Notes under the pieces: model-generated | Told to the model about the DNA's origin: nothing | Databases searched by the model: none | What the model saw: the letters and a program-made list of their open reading frames with translations, nothing else | Made by a program: the position numbers and the translations under genes | Virus record (IMG/VR): IMGVR_UViG_3300008261_000091 | Coordinates: 1-48,779 of that record | Reading direction: 5' to 3' (one strand) | DNA from: a virus | Length of the DNA: 48,779 nucleotides | Shown: positions 38,115-45,709 of the stretch, one piece after another | Position numbering within the stretch: the stretch's first letter is position 1 | How the letters are laid out: each line of letters begins with the position of its first letter

Positions 38115-39986
38115 ATGAGTAAAATTATTGGAATTGATTTAGGTACAACAAATTCGTGTGTTGCGGTAATGGAAGGTAATGAACCTATTGTTATCCCAAA
38201 CACTGAAGGTAAAAGAACTACACCATCAATTGTGGGGTATGTGAATGAAGGGGAAAGAAAAGTGGGTGACCCCGCTAAAAGACAATCTGTGACAAACCCA
38301 ACTAAAACTGTTTATTCAATTAAAAGATTTATGGGGTCAACCTACGACGAATCTAAAGACGAAGTTGGTAAAGTTCCGTATTCCGTAATTAAAGGTAAGA
38401 ATAACTCACCTAGAGTTAAAATTGATGGTAAGGAATACTCACCACAAGAAATTTCAGCAACTATCCTTCAGAAAATGAAAAAGACGGCTGAGGACTATTT
38501 GGGTACTACAGTTACTGAGGCGGTTATTACTGTTCCTGCGTACTTTAATGATGCTCAACGTCAAGCAACTAAAGAAGCGGGTGAAATTGCGGGATTAAAA
38601 GTTAGACGAATTATCAATGAACCAACCGCGGCGGCATTGGCTTACGGACTTGATAAAAAATCAAAAGATGCCGTTGTCGTTGTATTTGACTGTGGTGGTG
38701 GAACTCATGACGTTTCTATCCTTGAGTTAGGTGATGGTGTTTTTGAGGTAATGGCTACTGATGGTGATACTCATTTGGGTGGTGATGACTTTGACCAAGC
38801 AATTATTGATTATTTGGTTGGAGAGTTTAAAAAAGAACATAATATTGACCCAAGTCAGGACCCAATGGCATTACAAAGACTGAAAGAGTCTGCTGAAAAA
38901 GCAAAAATTGAGTTGTCTTCATCATCATCAACCGAAATTAATTTACCATATTTAATTCCTGTTGATGGAATCCCAAAACATTTAGTGTTAACATTAACAA
39001 AATCTAAATTTGAACAACTTGTTGATGATTTGGTTAAAAGAACTATTGAACCTTGTAAAACAGCGTTGAAAAATGCGGGTATTAAAACAACTGATATTGA
39101 TGAAATTATATTGGTTGGGGGGACAACAAGAATTCCCGCAATTCAAGAGGCGGTTAAAAACTTCTTCGGTAAAGAACCTTCAAAAGGGGTTAATCCTGAT
39201 GAGGTTGTTGCGTTAGGTGCGGCAATTCAAGGAGGTGTATTGGCTGGAGATGTTAAAGATGTCTTGTTATTAGACGTTACACCACTTTCATTAGGTATTG
39301 AGACTATGGGTGGGGTGTTTACTAAGTTAATTGAATCTAACACAACAATCCCAACTAAAAAATCTCAGGTATTCTCAACAGCAGTTGACAATCAACCAAG
39401 TGTTGATATTCATGTATTACAAGGTGAAAGAGCGATGGCCAAAGACAATAAAACTATTGGTAGATTCCAATTGACCGATATTCCACCATCACAAAGAGGA
39501 GTCCCTCAAATTGAAGTGACTTTTGACATTGACGCTAATGGTATTATTAATGTATCGGCAGTTGATAAAGGAACAAATAAAGTTCAATCAATTAGAATTG
39601 AGTCTTCATCAGGTTTATCCAAAGAAGAAATTGATAAAATGAAGGCAGATGCCGAAGCAAATGCTGAATCAGACCAAAAGGCGAGAGAAGAAGTTGAATT
39701 AATTAACAAAGCGGATTCTACAGTATTTCAATCTGAAAGGTCTTTAAAAGACTTAGAGGAAAAAATATCAGAAACTGATAAGAATGAATTAACAGAACTT
39801 ATCAGTAGTTTAAAAGAATCTGTAGATAAAAAAGAGTTAACTATTTTGGAATCTAAAATGGAAACATTAAACAATAAATTCCAATCAGTTTCTCAAAACT
39901 TGTATGAGAATTCTAATAATGAATCAACCAACGAATCAACAAATGATACTGATTTTTCAGATGTAGAATTTGAAGAAGTCAAGTAA
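38115..39986 (+). CDS. dnaK: Hsp70 chaperone DnaK
   Basis: A full-length 623-residue Hsp70: ATP-binding [13 protein letters not shown] (5-17), [35 protein letters not shown], the interdomain linker [13 protein letters not shown], the substrate-binding beta domain and a helical lid with Asn/Ser-rich tail. Two deviations: the phosphate-2 motif reads [10 protein letters not shown] instead of DLGGGTFDVS, and the end is EEVK rather than EEVD or EEVK-like bacterial tails. No DnaJ or GrpE is in the window, so it probably uses host partners for folding phage proteins. Confidence 0.97.
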   Translation: MSKIIGIDLGTTNSCVAVMEGNEPIVIPNTEGKRTTPSIVGYVNEGERKVGDPAKRQSVTNPTKTVYSIKRFMGSTYDESKDEVGKVPYSVIKGKNNSPRVKIDGKEYSPQEISATILQKMKKTAEDYLGTTVTEAVITVPAYFNDAQRQATKEAGEIAGLKVRRIINEPTAAALAYGLDKKSKDAVVVVFDCGGGTHDVSILELGDGVFEVMATDGDTHLGGDDFDQAIIDYLVGEFKKEHNIDPSQDPMALQRLKESAEKAKIELSSSSSTEINLPYLIPVDGIPKHLVLTLTKSKFEQLVDDLVKRTIEPCKTALKNAGIKTTDIDEIILVGGTTRIPAIQEAVKNFFGKEPSKGVNPDEVVALGAAIQGGVLAGDVKDVLLLDVTPLSLGIETMGGVFTKLIESNTTIPTKKSQVFSTAVDNQPSVDIHVLQGERAMAKDNKTIGRFQLTDIPPSQRGVPQIEVTFDIDANGIINVSAVDKGTNKVQSIRIESSSGLSKEEIDKMKADAEANAESDQKAREEVELINKADSTVFQSERSLKDLEEKISETDKNELTELISSLKESVDKKELTILESKMETLNNKFQSVSQNLYENSNNESTNESTNDTDFSDVEFEEVK

Positions 39987-40006
39987 TTGTTAATAACTCC
40001 CGTGAA

Positions 40007-40041
40007 AAAAATCTCAGGCCTTTTATGGTTTGAGATTTTTT
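40007..40041 (+). terminator. dnaK terminator
   Basis: AAAAATCTCA and TGAGATTTTT arms with inner GGCC/GGTT, followed by T-run, 21 nt after the dnaK stop. Confidence 0.8.
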
Positions 40042-40044
40042 GTG

Positions 40045-40052
40045 TATATTTG
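40045..40052 (+). promoter_or_regulatory. TAnnTTTG promoter (TATATTTG)
   Basis: It ends 4 nt before the ATG at 40057 and begins 4 nt after the terminator T-run. Confidence 0.6.
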
Positions 40053-40056
40053 TGAT

Positions 40057-40578
40057 ATGAAAAACAAACTACCATACGAAACAACAGGACGAGCAATTAA
40101 AGGATATACTGAATCTGCAATTGCTAAAGGTGAGACAAATGATTGTGTTGTAAGAGCATTTGCATCTTCATTTGAGATTTCTTATGATTACGCTCACAAG
40201 TTTGTTGCTGAGGAGTTTAAAAGACAACCAAGAAGAGGTACTTTTTTCACGGCATCTAAGATGGTTAAGTTGTCAGAATGTAATATCAAAGTAAATGGTA
40301 AAAAAGTTTGTCCTGTTGGGACACCCACAAAAAATCCTTTACTCCCTCATTCATTATCTTATCCTGTTAAAGTAAAAGTTACTGGTACTGATAAACTATA
40401 TAAAATTGTTAACAGACAAATGACCGTAGGAACTTTTGTTAAAAAGAATCCAAAAGGAACATTCTTTGTATTGGTTAAAGGTCATGCCTTTACAATCAAA
40501 GATGGTGTCGTAATTGGAAATCCTGAAGATGCGGTTAAAGCGAGACGACCAATGAGAGCGGCGTTTGAAATTAAATAA
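40057..40578 (+). CDS. Papain-like fold protein, possible cysteine peptidase
   Basis: A 173-residue protein. ETNDCVVRAFASSFEISYDYAH places Cys30 at the start of a helix; KGHAFTIKDGVVIGN supplies His143 and Asn155, the order Cys-His-Asn of papain-like folds. Many phages encode proteins of this type with no known substrate. The start is set by the promoter 4 nt upstream. It is followed 3 nt later by the first HAD gene. Confidence 0.68.
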   Translation: MKNKLPYETTGRAIKGYTESAIAKGETNDCVVRAFASSFEISYDYAHKFVAEEFKRQPRRGTFFTASKMVKLSECNIKVNGKKVCPVGTPTKNPLLPHSLSYPVKVKVTGTDKLYKIVNRQMTVGTFVKKNPKGTFFVLVKGHAFTIKDGVVIGNPEDAVKARRPMRAAFEIK

Positions 40579-40581
40579 GAT

Positions 40582-40971
40582 ATGAAAGTAAGTTTTGATT
40601 TTGATGGGACATTATCCCGAAAAGATGTTCAGGACTTTGCCAAAGAATTGATTGGTAAAGGAATTGATGTATGGATTGTTACCTCAAGGATTTCAACGGA
40701 ACCCGCATTAGAAAAAGGGTGGTATTGGATTGAAAAACAAAATGATGAGTTATACAAAGTTGCTGAGTCGGTAGGTGTAGTAAAAGATAAAATTGTCTTT
40801 ACAGAACACATAGATAAAATTGTTTTTCTAAAAGATAAAGGGTTTGAATTTCATTTAGATGACGATGAACATGAGTTAATTTTAATAATGCAAAGTAAAG
40901 ATTCTTGTGTTCCACTTAATGTTGGTCACTTTTCTTGGAAAGAAAATTGTTTAGAGGTGTTAAATAAATAA
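40582..40971 (+). CDS. HAD-superfamily phosphatase (small)
   Basis: A 129-residue protein starting MKVSFDFDGTLS: catalytic Asp6 and Asp8. Motif II is VTSR (Thr34), the Lys around 68-73, and motif IV HLDDDEHE (Asp96-98). No cap domain is evident. Its N-terminus resembles the short tag only by chance (F-D-F in place of x-E). It may remove phosphate from nucleotides or nucleic-acid ends. Confidence 0.82.
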   Translation: MKVSFDFDGTLSRKDVQDFAKELIGKGIDVWIVTSRISTEPALEKGWYWIEKQNDELYKVAESVGVVKDKIVFTEHIDKIVFLKDKGFEFHLDDDEHELILIMQSKDSCVPLNVGHFSWKENCLEVLNK

Positions 40972-40974
40972 GTT

Positions 40975-41493
40975 ATGAAAGTATTATTTTTAGACCACGA
41001 TGGAGTTATTTGTTTGTCAAATAATTGGGGTGGTCGTTATAAAAAGAAAGGGTTTGATAGCAACCCTGAAACACCAATGGATATCCGAATGGATAATTTT
41101 GATGTGAAGGCGGTTAAAATTCTTAAAGAAATTATTGATGAAACAGGGTGTGAACTTGTTATATCATCTGATTGGAAATTACACGGGACTTTAGACCAAA
41201 TGAAAGAAATGTACATCACTCGTGGTATTAAACCTCCTATTGATTACACTCCCAATATGAAAGACTTTGATGAGACTGGCCACGCTATGTTACATTGGAA
41301 GGGATTTAGTGAAAGTATCCGTGTTTATGAGGTCAATGAATACTTAAAGAATCATCCTGAAGTAACTCATTGGGTTGCGGTTGATGACCTGAATTTGTCA
41401 TCACTTGAGAATTTTGTAAGAACAACCAAACCTTATAATGAGGGAATTAAACAGTCAGGTGTTAAGGATAAAATCCTGAAATATCTGAAATAA
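40975..41493 (+). CDS. HAD phosphatase of the Swiss-army-knife RNA-repair type
   Basis: A 172-residue protein: MKVLFLDHDGVICLS gives Asp7 and Asp9, VISSDWKLHGT is motif II and VAVDDLNLSS motif IV. The layout with ISSDWK is the one seen in HAD domains of phage RNA-repair proteins. It is in one operon with the previous HAD gene (3-nt gap). A separate P-loop kinase lies 1.1 kb downstream on the other strand. Confidence 0.82.
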   Translation: MKVLFLDHDGVICLSNNWGGRYKKKGFDSNPETPMDIRMDNFDVKAVKILKEIIDETGCELVISSDWKLHGTLDQMKEMYITRGIKPPIDYTPNMKDFDETGHAMLHWKGFSESIRVYEVNEYLKNHPEVTHWVAVDDLNLSSLENFVRTTKPYNEGIKQSGVKDKILKYLK

Positions 41494-41494
41494 A

Positions 41495-41522
41495 AAAGGG
41501 GATGGTAGCGAACCTCCCCTTT
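41495..41522 (+). other. Hairpin with GGTAGCGAACC loop
   Basis: AAAGGGGA (41495-41502) and TCCCCTTT (41515-41522) form an 8-bp stem; inside, GGT and ACC pair around AGCGA. GGTAGCGAA is also a universally conserved 23S rRNA segment. It may be a terminator without a good T-run. Confidence 0.6.
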
Positions 41523-41529
41523 AGTTGTT

Positions 41530-41552
41530 ACCATAACGATAACGGTCCTAAA
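41530..41552 (+). other. 23S rRNA helix 69-like sequence
   Basis: TAACGATAACGGTCCTAA (41534-41551) differs by one base from TAACTATAACGGTCCTAA of bacterial 23S rRNA helix 69 and the following strand. It lies downstream of GGTAGCGAA, so the order is permuted relative to rRNA. Confidence 0.4.
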
Positions 41553-41578
41553 AGTCCTCTGTAAAGAGGATTATTTTT
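41553..41578. terminator. Terminator
   Basis: AGTCCTCT-gtaa-AGAGGATT followed by ATTTTT on the plus strand. The downstream arm overlaps the stop of the minus-strand gene. Confidence 0.7.
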
Positions 41579-42077
41579 CTTTTACTAACTGTAAACATCT
41601 TTTTAAATATTCTTTGGCTCTTGACGATGGGTCAGGATGAGAAAGAACTTTTTCAATATCTTTCACTAATTCTTCACCGTGTTCATTTTCTTTATAAAGC
41701 TCAAGTACTTTATCCATGGCACTGTGACAATTACCTGTTGTCTCATCTAAATAATTTTTACCACGAAATGTGTTAAGATGATTCATTAAATCGTAAGATA
41801 AATGTTCACCAGCATCTGTAACATCAGGGTGTAATCTTATGGTTCTTAAAATATCCAAAGCGTCTACCATACCTCTAATACCACCACTTCTTTTATACAA
41901 CTTTGAAGTGTAGTTTTTAAACCCATCATTTAAACCGACAATTTCATCCAAACTAACTGTGTTAGTTGTAAGGCATCTTTGTTTTCCTTCATTAGGTTCT
42001 TGAGTTGAGTCTGACTCAAGAATATGCTGTCTAATTGCTTTACGAAGTTTATTTTCGTCAATTATGTATTTTTTCAT
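41571..42077 (-). CDS. Tagged protein, 168 residues
   Basis: It starts MKKYIIDENKLRKAIRQHILE (residues 1-21, ending I-L-E), a basic amphipathic tag like the long RLTESDL type. The body is helical with RSGGIRGMVDALDILRTIRL, HPDVTDAGEHL and two cysteines. No family recognised. The start is set by the tag. A TATTTAT box stands 20 nt upstream. Confidence 0.75.
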   Translation of the reverse strand: MKKYIIDENKLRKAIRQHILESDSTQEPNEGKQRCLTTNTVSLDEIVGLNDGFKNYTSKLYKRSGGIRGMVDALDILRTIRLHPDVTDAGEHLSYDLMNHLNTFRGKNYLDETTGNCHSAMDKVLELYKENEHGEELVKDIEKVLSHPDPSSRAKEYLKRCLQLVKEK

Positions 42078-42097
42078 ACTAAATGTTATTTATATAG

Positions 42098-42104
42098 ATA
42101 AATA
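42098..42104 (-). promoter_or_regulatory. TATTTAT box, 20 nt before tagged gene
   Basis: Minus strand aaTATTTATcta. It overlaps the outer arm of the inverted repeat at 42102. Confidence 0.45.
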
Positions 42105-42148
42105 TTAATATAAATCAAAATAACTCAACATTTGGTTTATATTAATAT
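42102..42148. repeat. 18-bp inverted repeat between divergent genes
   Basis: 42102-42119 and 42131-42148 are inverted copies with one mismatch (G-U in RNA) around an 11-nt loop. The arms are AT-only except for two positions, and contain ATATTAATAT. Confidence 0.65.
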
Positions 42149-42193
42149 TCGTAATTTTTTATTACATAAATGTTAAATTAACATATATGGACG

Positions 42194-42412
42194 ATGATGA
42201 ATCGAATCAAGACGTGGAGACAAATATTTTTGGGGAATCTTTCAATAAAGTTCCTTATGTTGGCAATGTTCTTCAATCCATTTGGATTCGATGCAGTTCA
42301 ATATTATCTGATTGTTACGACAGGGAGTTTATTTTATGCAAATTTAATTTTGTATTGCGTATCGGGACTATTTTTTGGTCTTTATTTCTTATTTCGGAAA
42401 TACTCTAAATAA
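42194..42412 (+). CDS. Small membrane protein, 72 residues
   Basis: Spans at about 19-40 and 48-67 (FLMLAMFFNPFGFDAVQYYLI, NLILYCVSGLFFGLYFLF) with basic ends. The FNPFGFDAVQY block looks conserved among phage membrane proteins I recall. An overlapping frame from 42187 lacks such features. The start could also be 42197. Confidence 0.65.
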   Translation: MMNRIKTWRQIFLGNLSIKFLMLAMFFNPFGFDAVQYYLIVTTGSLFYANLILYCVSGLFFGLYFLFRKYSK

Positions 42413-42415
42413 TAA

Positions 42416-42625
42416 TCATTCATCACTATCCGATTTTTCTTCAGGTGCTGGTATTTGGGTTAAAACCCAAATATCAAAAATCAATAAATAAATCCACCAA
42501 GTTAATGATGAAACATCATATTTCTCAGGATATAAACTTGTTTGTAAAAACAATAGTAATAGTTTTAAAACTATAAAAATTCTAAAAAATAAGATTAATG
42601 CAGCTAGTAAAGGGGAGTACTTCAT
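42416..42625 (-). CDS. Small membrane protein, 69 residues
   Basis: Two hydrophobic segments (about 5-29 and 40-57; LAALILFFRIFIVLKLLLLFL and TWWIYLLIFDIWVLTQI) and an acidic tail (APEEKSDSDE). Start overlaps the kinase stop by 4 bases. Function unknown. Confidence 0.68.
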   Translation of the reverse strand: MKYSPLLAALILFFRIFIVLKLLLLFLQTSLYPEKYDVSSLTWWIYLLIFDIWVLTQIPAPEEKSDSDE

Positions 42626-43014
42626 AGGTTAAATTCAAATCGGGTTTTCATTGAGTCAATAATATTATCAGGAACATTGTGTACATTCTTACCACCGTGT
42701 CTATTTTCCACAATTATTGTAAAAACTTTATACCCAAATTCTTTAGCAATGTTGAAATAATATTCCATCTCCCATTCTTGGGTGAATGTATTTGACACGG
42801 CAATTTTTGGAATAGATGATTCCATGGCGTATTTTACATTATCTTGACAATCTTTATGAGCGTCTTTGATTTTTGTAAAATCAAATTTGTATTCACCATT
42901 TTCATCAATAAAATATTGGTCCGCCTCAAATACGTTTGAGGTTAATTGTCTTGCAAAAGTTGATTTACCTGAACCTGGTACTCCCCTAACGATATATAAA
43001 ACTTTTTCATTCAT
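42622..43014 (-). CDS. Polynucleotide-kinase-like P-loop protein
   Basis: A 130-residue AAA_33-type kinase: Walker A GVPGSGKST (11-19), FEADQYF with the acidic residue near 32, AVSNTFTQEWEM and a C-terminal RFEFNL. Members phosphorylate 5' ends of nucleic acid or small molecules. T4 Pnkp fuses such a kinase to a HAD phosphatase; here they are separate genes. The TATATTTG promoter is 4 nt upstream. Confidence 0.82.
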   Translation of the reverse strand: MNEKVLYIVRGVPGSGKSTFARQLTSNVFEADQYFIDENGEYKFDFTKIKDAHKDCQDNVKYAMESSIPKIAVSNTFTQEWEMEYYFNIAKEFGYKVFTIIVENRHGGKNVHNVPDNIIDSMKTRFEFNL

Positions 43015-43018
43015 AACA

Positions 43019-43026
43019 CAAATATA
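43019..43026 (-). promoter_or_regulatory. TAnnTTTG promoter for the kinase
   Basis: Minus-strand TATATTTG ending 4 nt before the start at 43014. The plus-strand TATTTAT box at 43031 lies 4 bp away. Confidence 0.6.
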
Positions 43027-43030
43027 GGGA

Positions 43031-43037
43031 TATTTAT
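43031..43037 (+). promoter_or_regulatory. TATTTAT box, 18 nt before tagged gene
   Basis: ggaTATTTATttaaataaaaaag leads to the ATG at 43056. Confidence 0.48.
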
Positions 43038-43055
43038 TTAAATAAAAAAGAAGTT

Positions 43056-43679
43056 ATGAAAAATTTAGATTTATTAATAGAATCAGTTTTACGTGAATAT
43101 AAAAACCCACCTATGAAATTAAAAAGAGGTGTTGACGTTTCTCCTGAGTTAAAATATCATTTAGAAAATAAAGTTAGTTTAAGTGAAAACGTTTTTAGAA
43201 TATATTCATCAAAATATTTTGATTTGATTAATGAAGCTAGAGAACTTTATAATCAAAATTTGTTATCATTAAACGAAAATGATATATGGTTAGTTGAATC
43301 TGATTTAGGAAAAAAAGTTATCCTTGAAAATGGGGATGAGGTTTATTTGGACGCACCTATTTATGAAAATGACCTTGAGGATGTTTTAAATGAAGCGATA
43401 CACCGTGGTAAAAAAGTTAAATTAGGTAGTCCATTTAGAACACCTGGCGGACCAAAAAAATTCGCAGTTTATGTTAAAACCCCAAAAGGTACAGTAAAAA
43501 AAGTTACATTTGGGGACCCAAATTTAAGAATTAAAAATGCTAGTAAAGGCAGGGCAAAATCATTTAGAGCGAGACACAAATGTGACCAAAAGAAAGATAG
43601 AACAACTGCTGGATATTGGTCTTGTAATGTGTCAAGATATAGAAAAAAATTAGGTTTAAAATCGTCAAGAAGCTGGTAA
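43056..43679 (+). CDS. Tagged protein with C-terminal Cys/Arg motif
   Basis: A 207-residue protein. N-terminal tag MKNLDLLIESVLREY with L-I-E at 7-9. The middle is helical with LSENV, YNQNLLSLNE. From residue 118 a conserved-looking domain: KLGSPFRTPGGPKKFAVYVK, VTFGDPNLRI, then SFRARHKCDQKKDRTTAGYW and SCN. I recall this last block from virion-linked proteins of T4-like marine phages, with the two cysteines conserved. It may bind metal or form a disulphide. The next gene starts 1 nt after its stop. Confidence 0.78.
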   Translation: MKNLDLLIESVLREYKNPPMKLKRGVDVSPELKYHLENKVSLSENVFRIYSSKYFDLINEARELYNQNLLSLNENDIWLVESDLGKKVILENGDEVYLDAPIYENDLEDVLNEAIHRGKKVKLGSPFRTPGGPKKFAVYVKTPKGTVKKVTFGDPNLRIKNASKGRAKSFRARHKCDQKKDRTTAGYWSCNVSRYRKKLGLKSSRSW

Positions 43680-43680
43680 T

Positions 43681-44268
43681 ATGAACAAACGTTTAAACGT
43701 GTTAAATGAAAATAAAGTCAAAGAATTTTTCAATAAACACAAAGAATCAATAAAAAAAACATTCTTAGAAGAACTTAAAAATTCAAGTGATGATGCTAAA
43801 TCAGCATATTCTAATTTAATTAAATTGGTTAATAGTGGGGAATCAATTAGTGAAGAAGAACGTGAAAAAATTGGTAATGAACTTAAGAGTGTATTTAAAA
43901 GAACTTTAACTAAATTAGGTATGGCGGGTATATTTTTGTTACCTGGTGGTACTATATTTTTAATATTAATGAAACTATTTAAAAAGAAAAAATCAAAAGT
44001 TAATGATTTACCATTTGACGAAATAAATGAGGGTAATAAAAAAATTCGTGTGTTTAGTGAAAATACCGAATCTGATGAATTAAAATGGCACAGAGATAGA
44101 GAGGATAGATTAGTCACAGTCCTTGAAGGTCAAGGATGGGAAATACAAATGGATAACGAATTACCAAAAAGTCTTACAAAAGGCCAAAAATATATAATAC
44201 CTGAAGGTGTATATCACAGAATAATTAAAGGACAAGGTAATTTAAAAGTATCCATAGAATTTATTTAG
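43681..44268 (+). CDS. Tagged LPGG-membrane and cupin-like protein
   Basis: A 195-residue protein. Start MNKRLNVLNENKVKEF with V-L-N-E; helical region to 75; one hydrophobic segment MAGIFLLPGGTIFLILMKLF (81-100) resembling the LETM1-type LPGG span; and a C-terminal cupin-like domain with WHRDREDRLVTVLEGQGW (136-153), LPKSLTKGQKYIIPEGVYHR. His137 and His174 would be metal ligands. Such domains are seen in phage structural proteins I recall. Overlaps the convergent GMP reductase gene by 8 bases. Confidence 0.72.
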   Translation: MNKRLNVLNENKVKEFFNKHKESIKKTFLEELKNSSDDAKSAYSNLIKLVNSGESISEEEREKIGNELKSVFKRTLTKLGMAGIFLLPGGTIFLILMKLFKKKKSKVNDLPFDEINEGNKKIRVFSENTESDELKWHRDREDRLVTVLEGQGWEIQMDNELPKSLTKGQKYIIPEGVYHRIIKGQGNLKVSIEFI

Positions 44269-45283
44269 AAAACCTTTTTAACGCATTCTCAGTGATAAAA
44301 ACATATTGGGATTCTCTAAACTCAGATAAAGTCCTTGAATTAGTGTAGGACATTGCTGATTTAAGATAATCCTCAAAGTTTTCAACCCAAGAACTTAATT
44401 TATATTCAACCTTATTAAATTTAGATATCCCTTCAGAAGTTTTTAATACTGGTCTATTCCATTTTCTTTGAACTTCTTTGGTTGACATACCCCTAAAATT
44501 TTTATACATGTGTTTTCTAAGGTACGGACACTTATCCCAAATTTTAACTGAAGTTTTATAACTGATTGGGATTTTTTTGAATAGTTTAGTTTGAGAACAA
44601 GACTCTAAAGTTTGATTTAATAATCCTCCTAACATAACATAATCGGCACCTAACATAATCGCTTTAATTATGTCATCGTAATTCCTAAACCCACCATCGG
44701 CAACTATGTTTGTAGTGTAATTAGATAATTGTTTAATCCAAAAACATTCACTTATTAATGATGCCATCGGATAATGAACACCTGTATTTGCTGAGGTTAA
44801 ACAACCACTACCACCACCAATGCCAACTCTAACATAATCAACACCAATCTCACAAAAACGTTTAAATGTTTCAGGATTAGCAATATTCCCAACCATAAGT
44901 TTGTGAGAATCGGTCGGTCTCATTTCAATAAACCTTTTAGATAAAGTGTGGATTTTTTCCATATGACCATTTGCAATGTCCACCAAAATATTTTTTGGTT
45001 CGGTCTTTTCAGGTAATAACTCTAAGTACCACTCAAATTCATCCAAAGACAGTGAAAAAAACGAATTAGTGTCAACACTTTTAACACCTCTAGGTAAACA
45101 AACAACTAAATTATTTTTAGTAAAAATTTCTTGATTATCGTAATCAATTACAGTATCCATTGGGGAAACAATAATTGGTAATTTATTGTTTTCATCTTTA
45201 ACATTAATCTCACTTCTTGAATTTATTGATGAAATTGATTCTGGAATAATTGTAATGTCTTTAAAATCAAATTTTTGTTCCAT
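44261..45283 (-). CDS. guaC: GMP reductase / IMP dehydrogenase family enzyme
   Basis: A 340-residue TIM-barrel enzyme: VSPMDTV (39-45), VGIGGGSGCLTS with catalytic Cys161, a flap-like region NTGVHYPMASLISECFW, ADGGFRNYDDIIKAIMLGAD and GMSTKEVQRKW. The length and lack of CBS domains fit GMP reductase (GMP to IMP, NADPH) more than IMPDH. Start at 45283, one base after the thioesterase stop. It would rebalance purine pools during infection. Confidence 0.82.
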   Translation of the reverse strand: MEQKFDFKDITIIPESISSINSRSEINVKDENNKLPIIVSPMDTVIDYDNQEIFTKNNLVVCLPRGVKSVDTNSFFSLSLDEFEWYLELLPEKTEPKNILVDIANGHMEKIHTLSKRFIEMRPTDSHKLMVGNIANPETFKRFCEIGVDYVRVGIGGGSGCLTSANTGVHYPMASLISECFWIKQLSNYTTNIVADGGFRNYDDIIKAIMLGADYVMLGGLLNQTLESCSQTKLFKKIPISYKTSVKIWDKCPYLRKHMYKNFRGMSTKEVQRKWNRPVLKTSEGISKFNKVEYKLSSWVENFEDYLKSAMSYTNSRTLSEFRESQYVFITENALKRFSK

Positions 45284-45284
45284 A

Positions 45285-45707
45285 TTAGTTTTTTGTTTCT
45301 TCGTTTTTAATTGAGTCAATCATAGTTGTTATACGTTTAATTGATTTTTCTTTTAATGGTAATGGCGCTCCATCTTCATCAATATACACAAATTTAGTGT
45401 GAGTTTTTAATACAATATATTGTTTTCCTGTTCTAACATTATGCGCTCTGGCCTCAATATATAAAGTCACAGATGTGGTTCCAATAGATGATGGCCACCC
45501 AAATATTTTTAATAACTGACCTTCTTTTGACGGTTTTTCAAAAACGCATTTATCTATAGATACTGTAACCATTCTAGGGGTGTCACATAATTGCATTGCG
45601 TAGGCCACAGCAGATGCATCTAACCACGCCAAAAGTTTCCCACCAAACAAATTTCCGTGAAATCCTAAATCAGATTTTTTAATAGGGTGGGTGTTTAATA
45701 ATTCCAT
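45285..45707 (-). CDS. Acyl-CoA thioesterase (YciA-like hotdog fold)
   Basis: A 140-residue protein: GFHGNLFGGKLLAWLDASAV with Asn and the helix Asp as active site of the hotdog fold, then VTVSIDKCVFEKP and TVTLYIEA-like strands. It hydrolyses acyl-CoA esters. A start 18 nt earlier (45725) would overlap the upstream gene; 45707 is 2 nt past that stop. It lies between DUF2452 and GMP reductase in one operon. Confidence 0.85.
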   Translation of the reverse strand: MELLNTHPIKKSDLGFHGNLFGGKLLAWLDASAVAYAMQLCDTPRMVTVSIDKCVFEKPSKEGQLLKIFGWPSSIGTTSVTLYIEARAHNVRTGKQYIVLKTHTKFVYIDEDGAPLPLKEKSIKRITTMIDSIKNEETKN

Positions 45708-45709
45708 TT

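Noticed and set aside
41495-41572. A tRNA or genuine rRNA fragment.
   Set aside because: No cloverleaf is possible and the two rRNA-like pieces are short and in reversed order.
42187-42408. Plus-strand frame overlapping the 42194 membrane protein.
   Set aside because: It has no membrane pattern or conserved features, whereas the other frame has two clear spans and basic ends.
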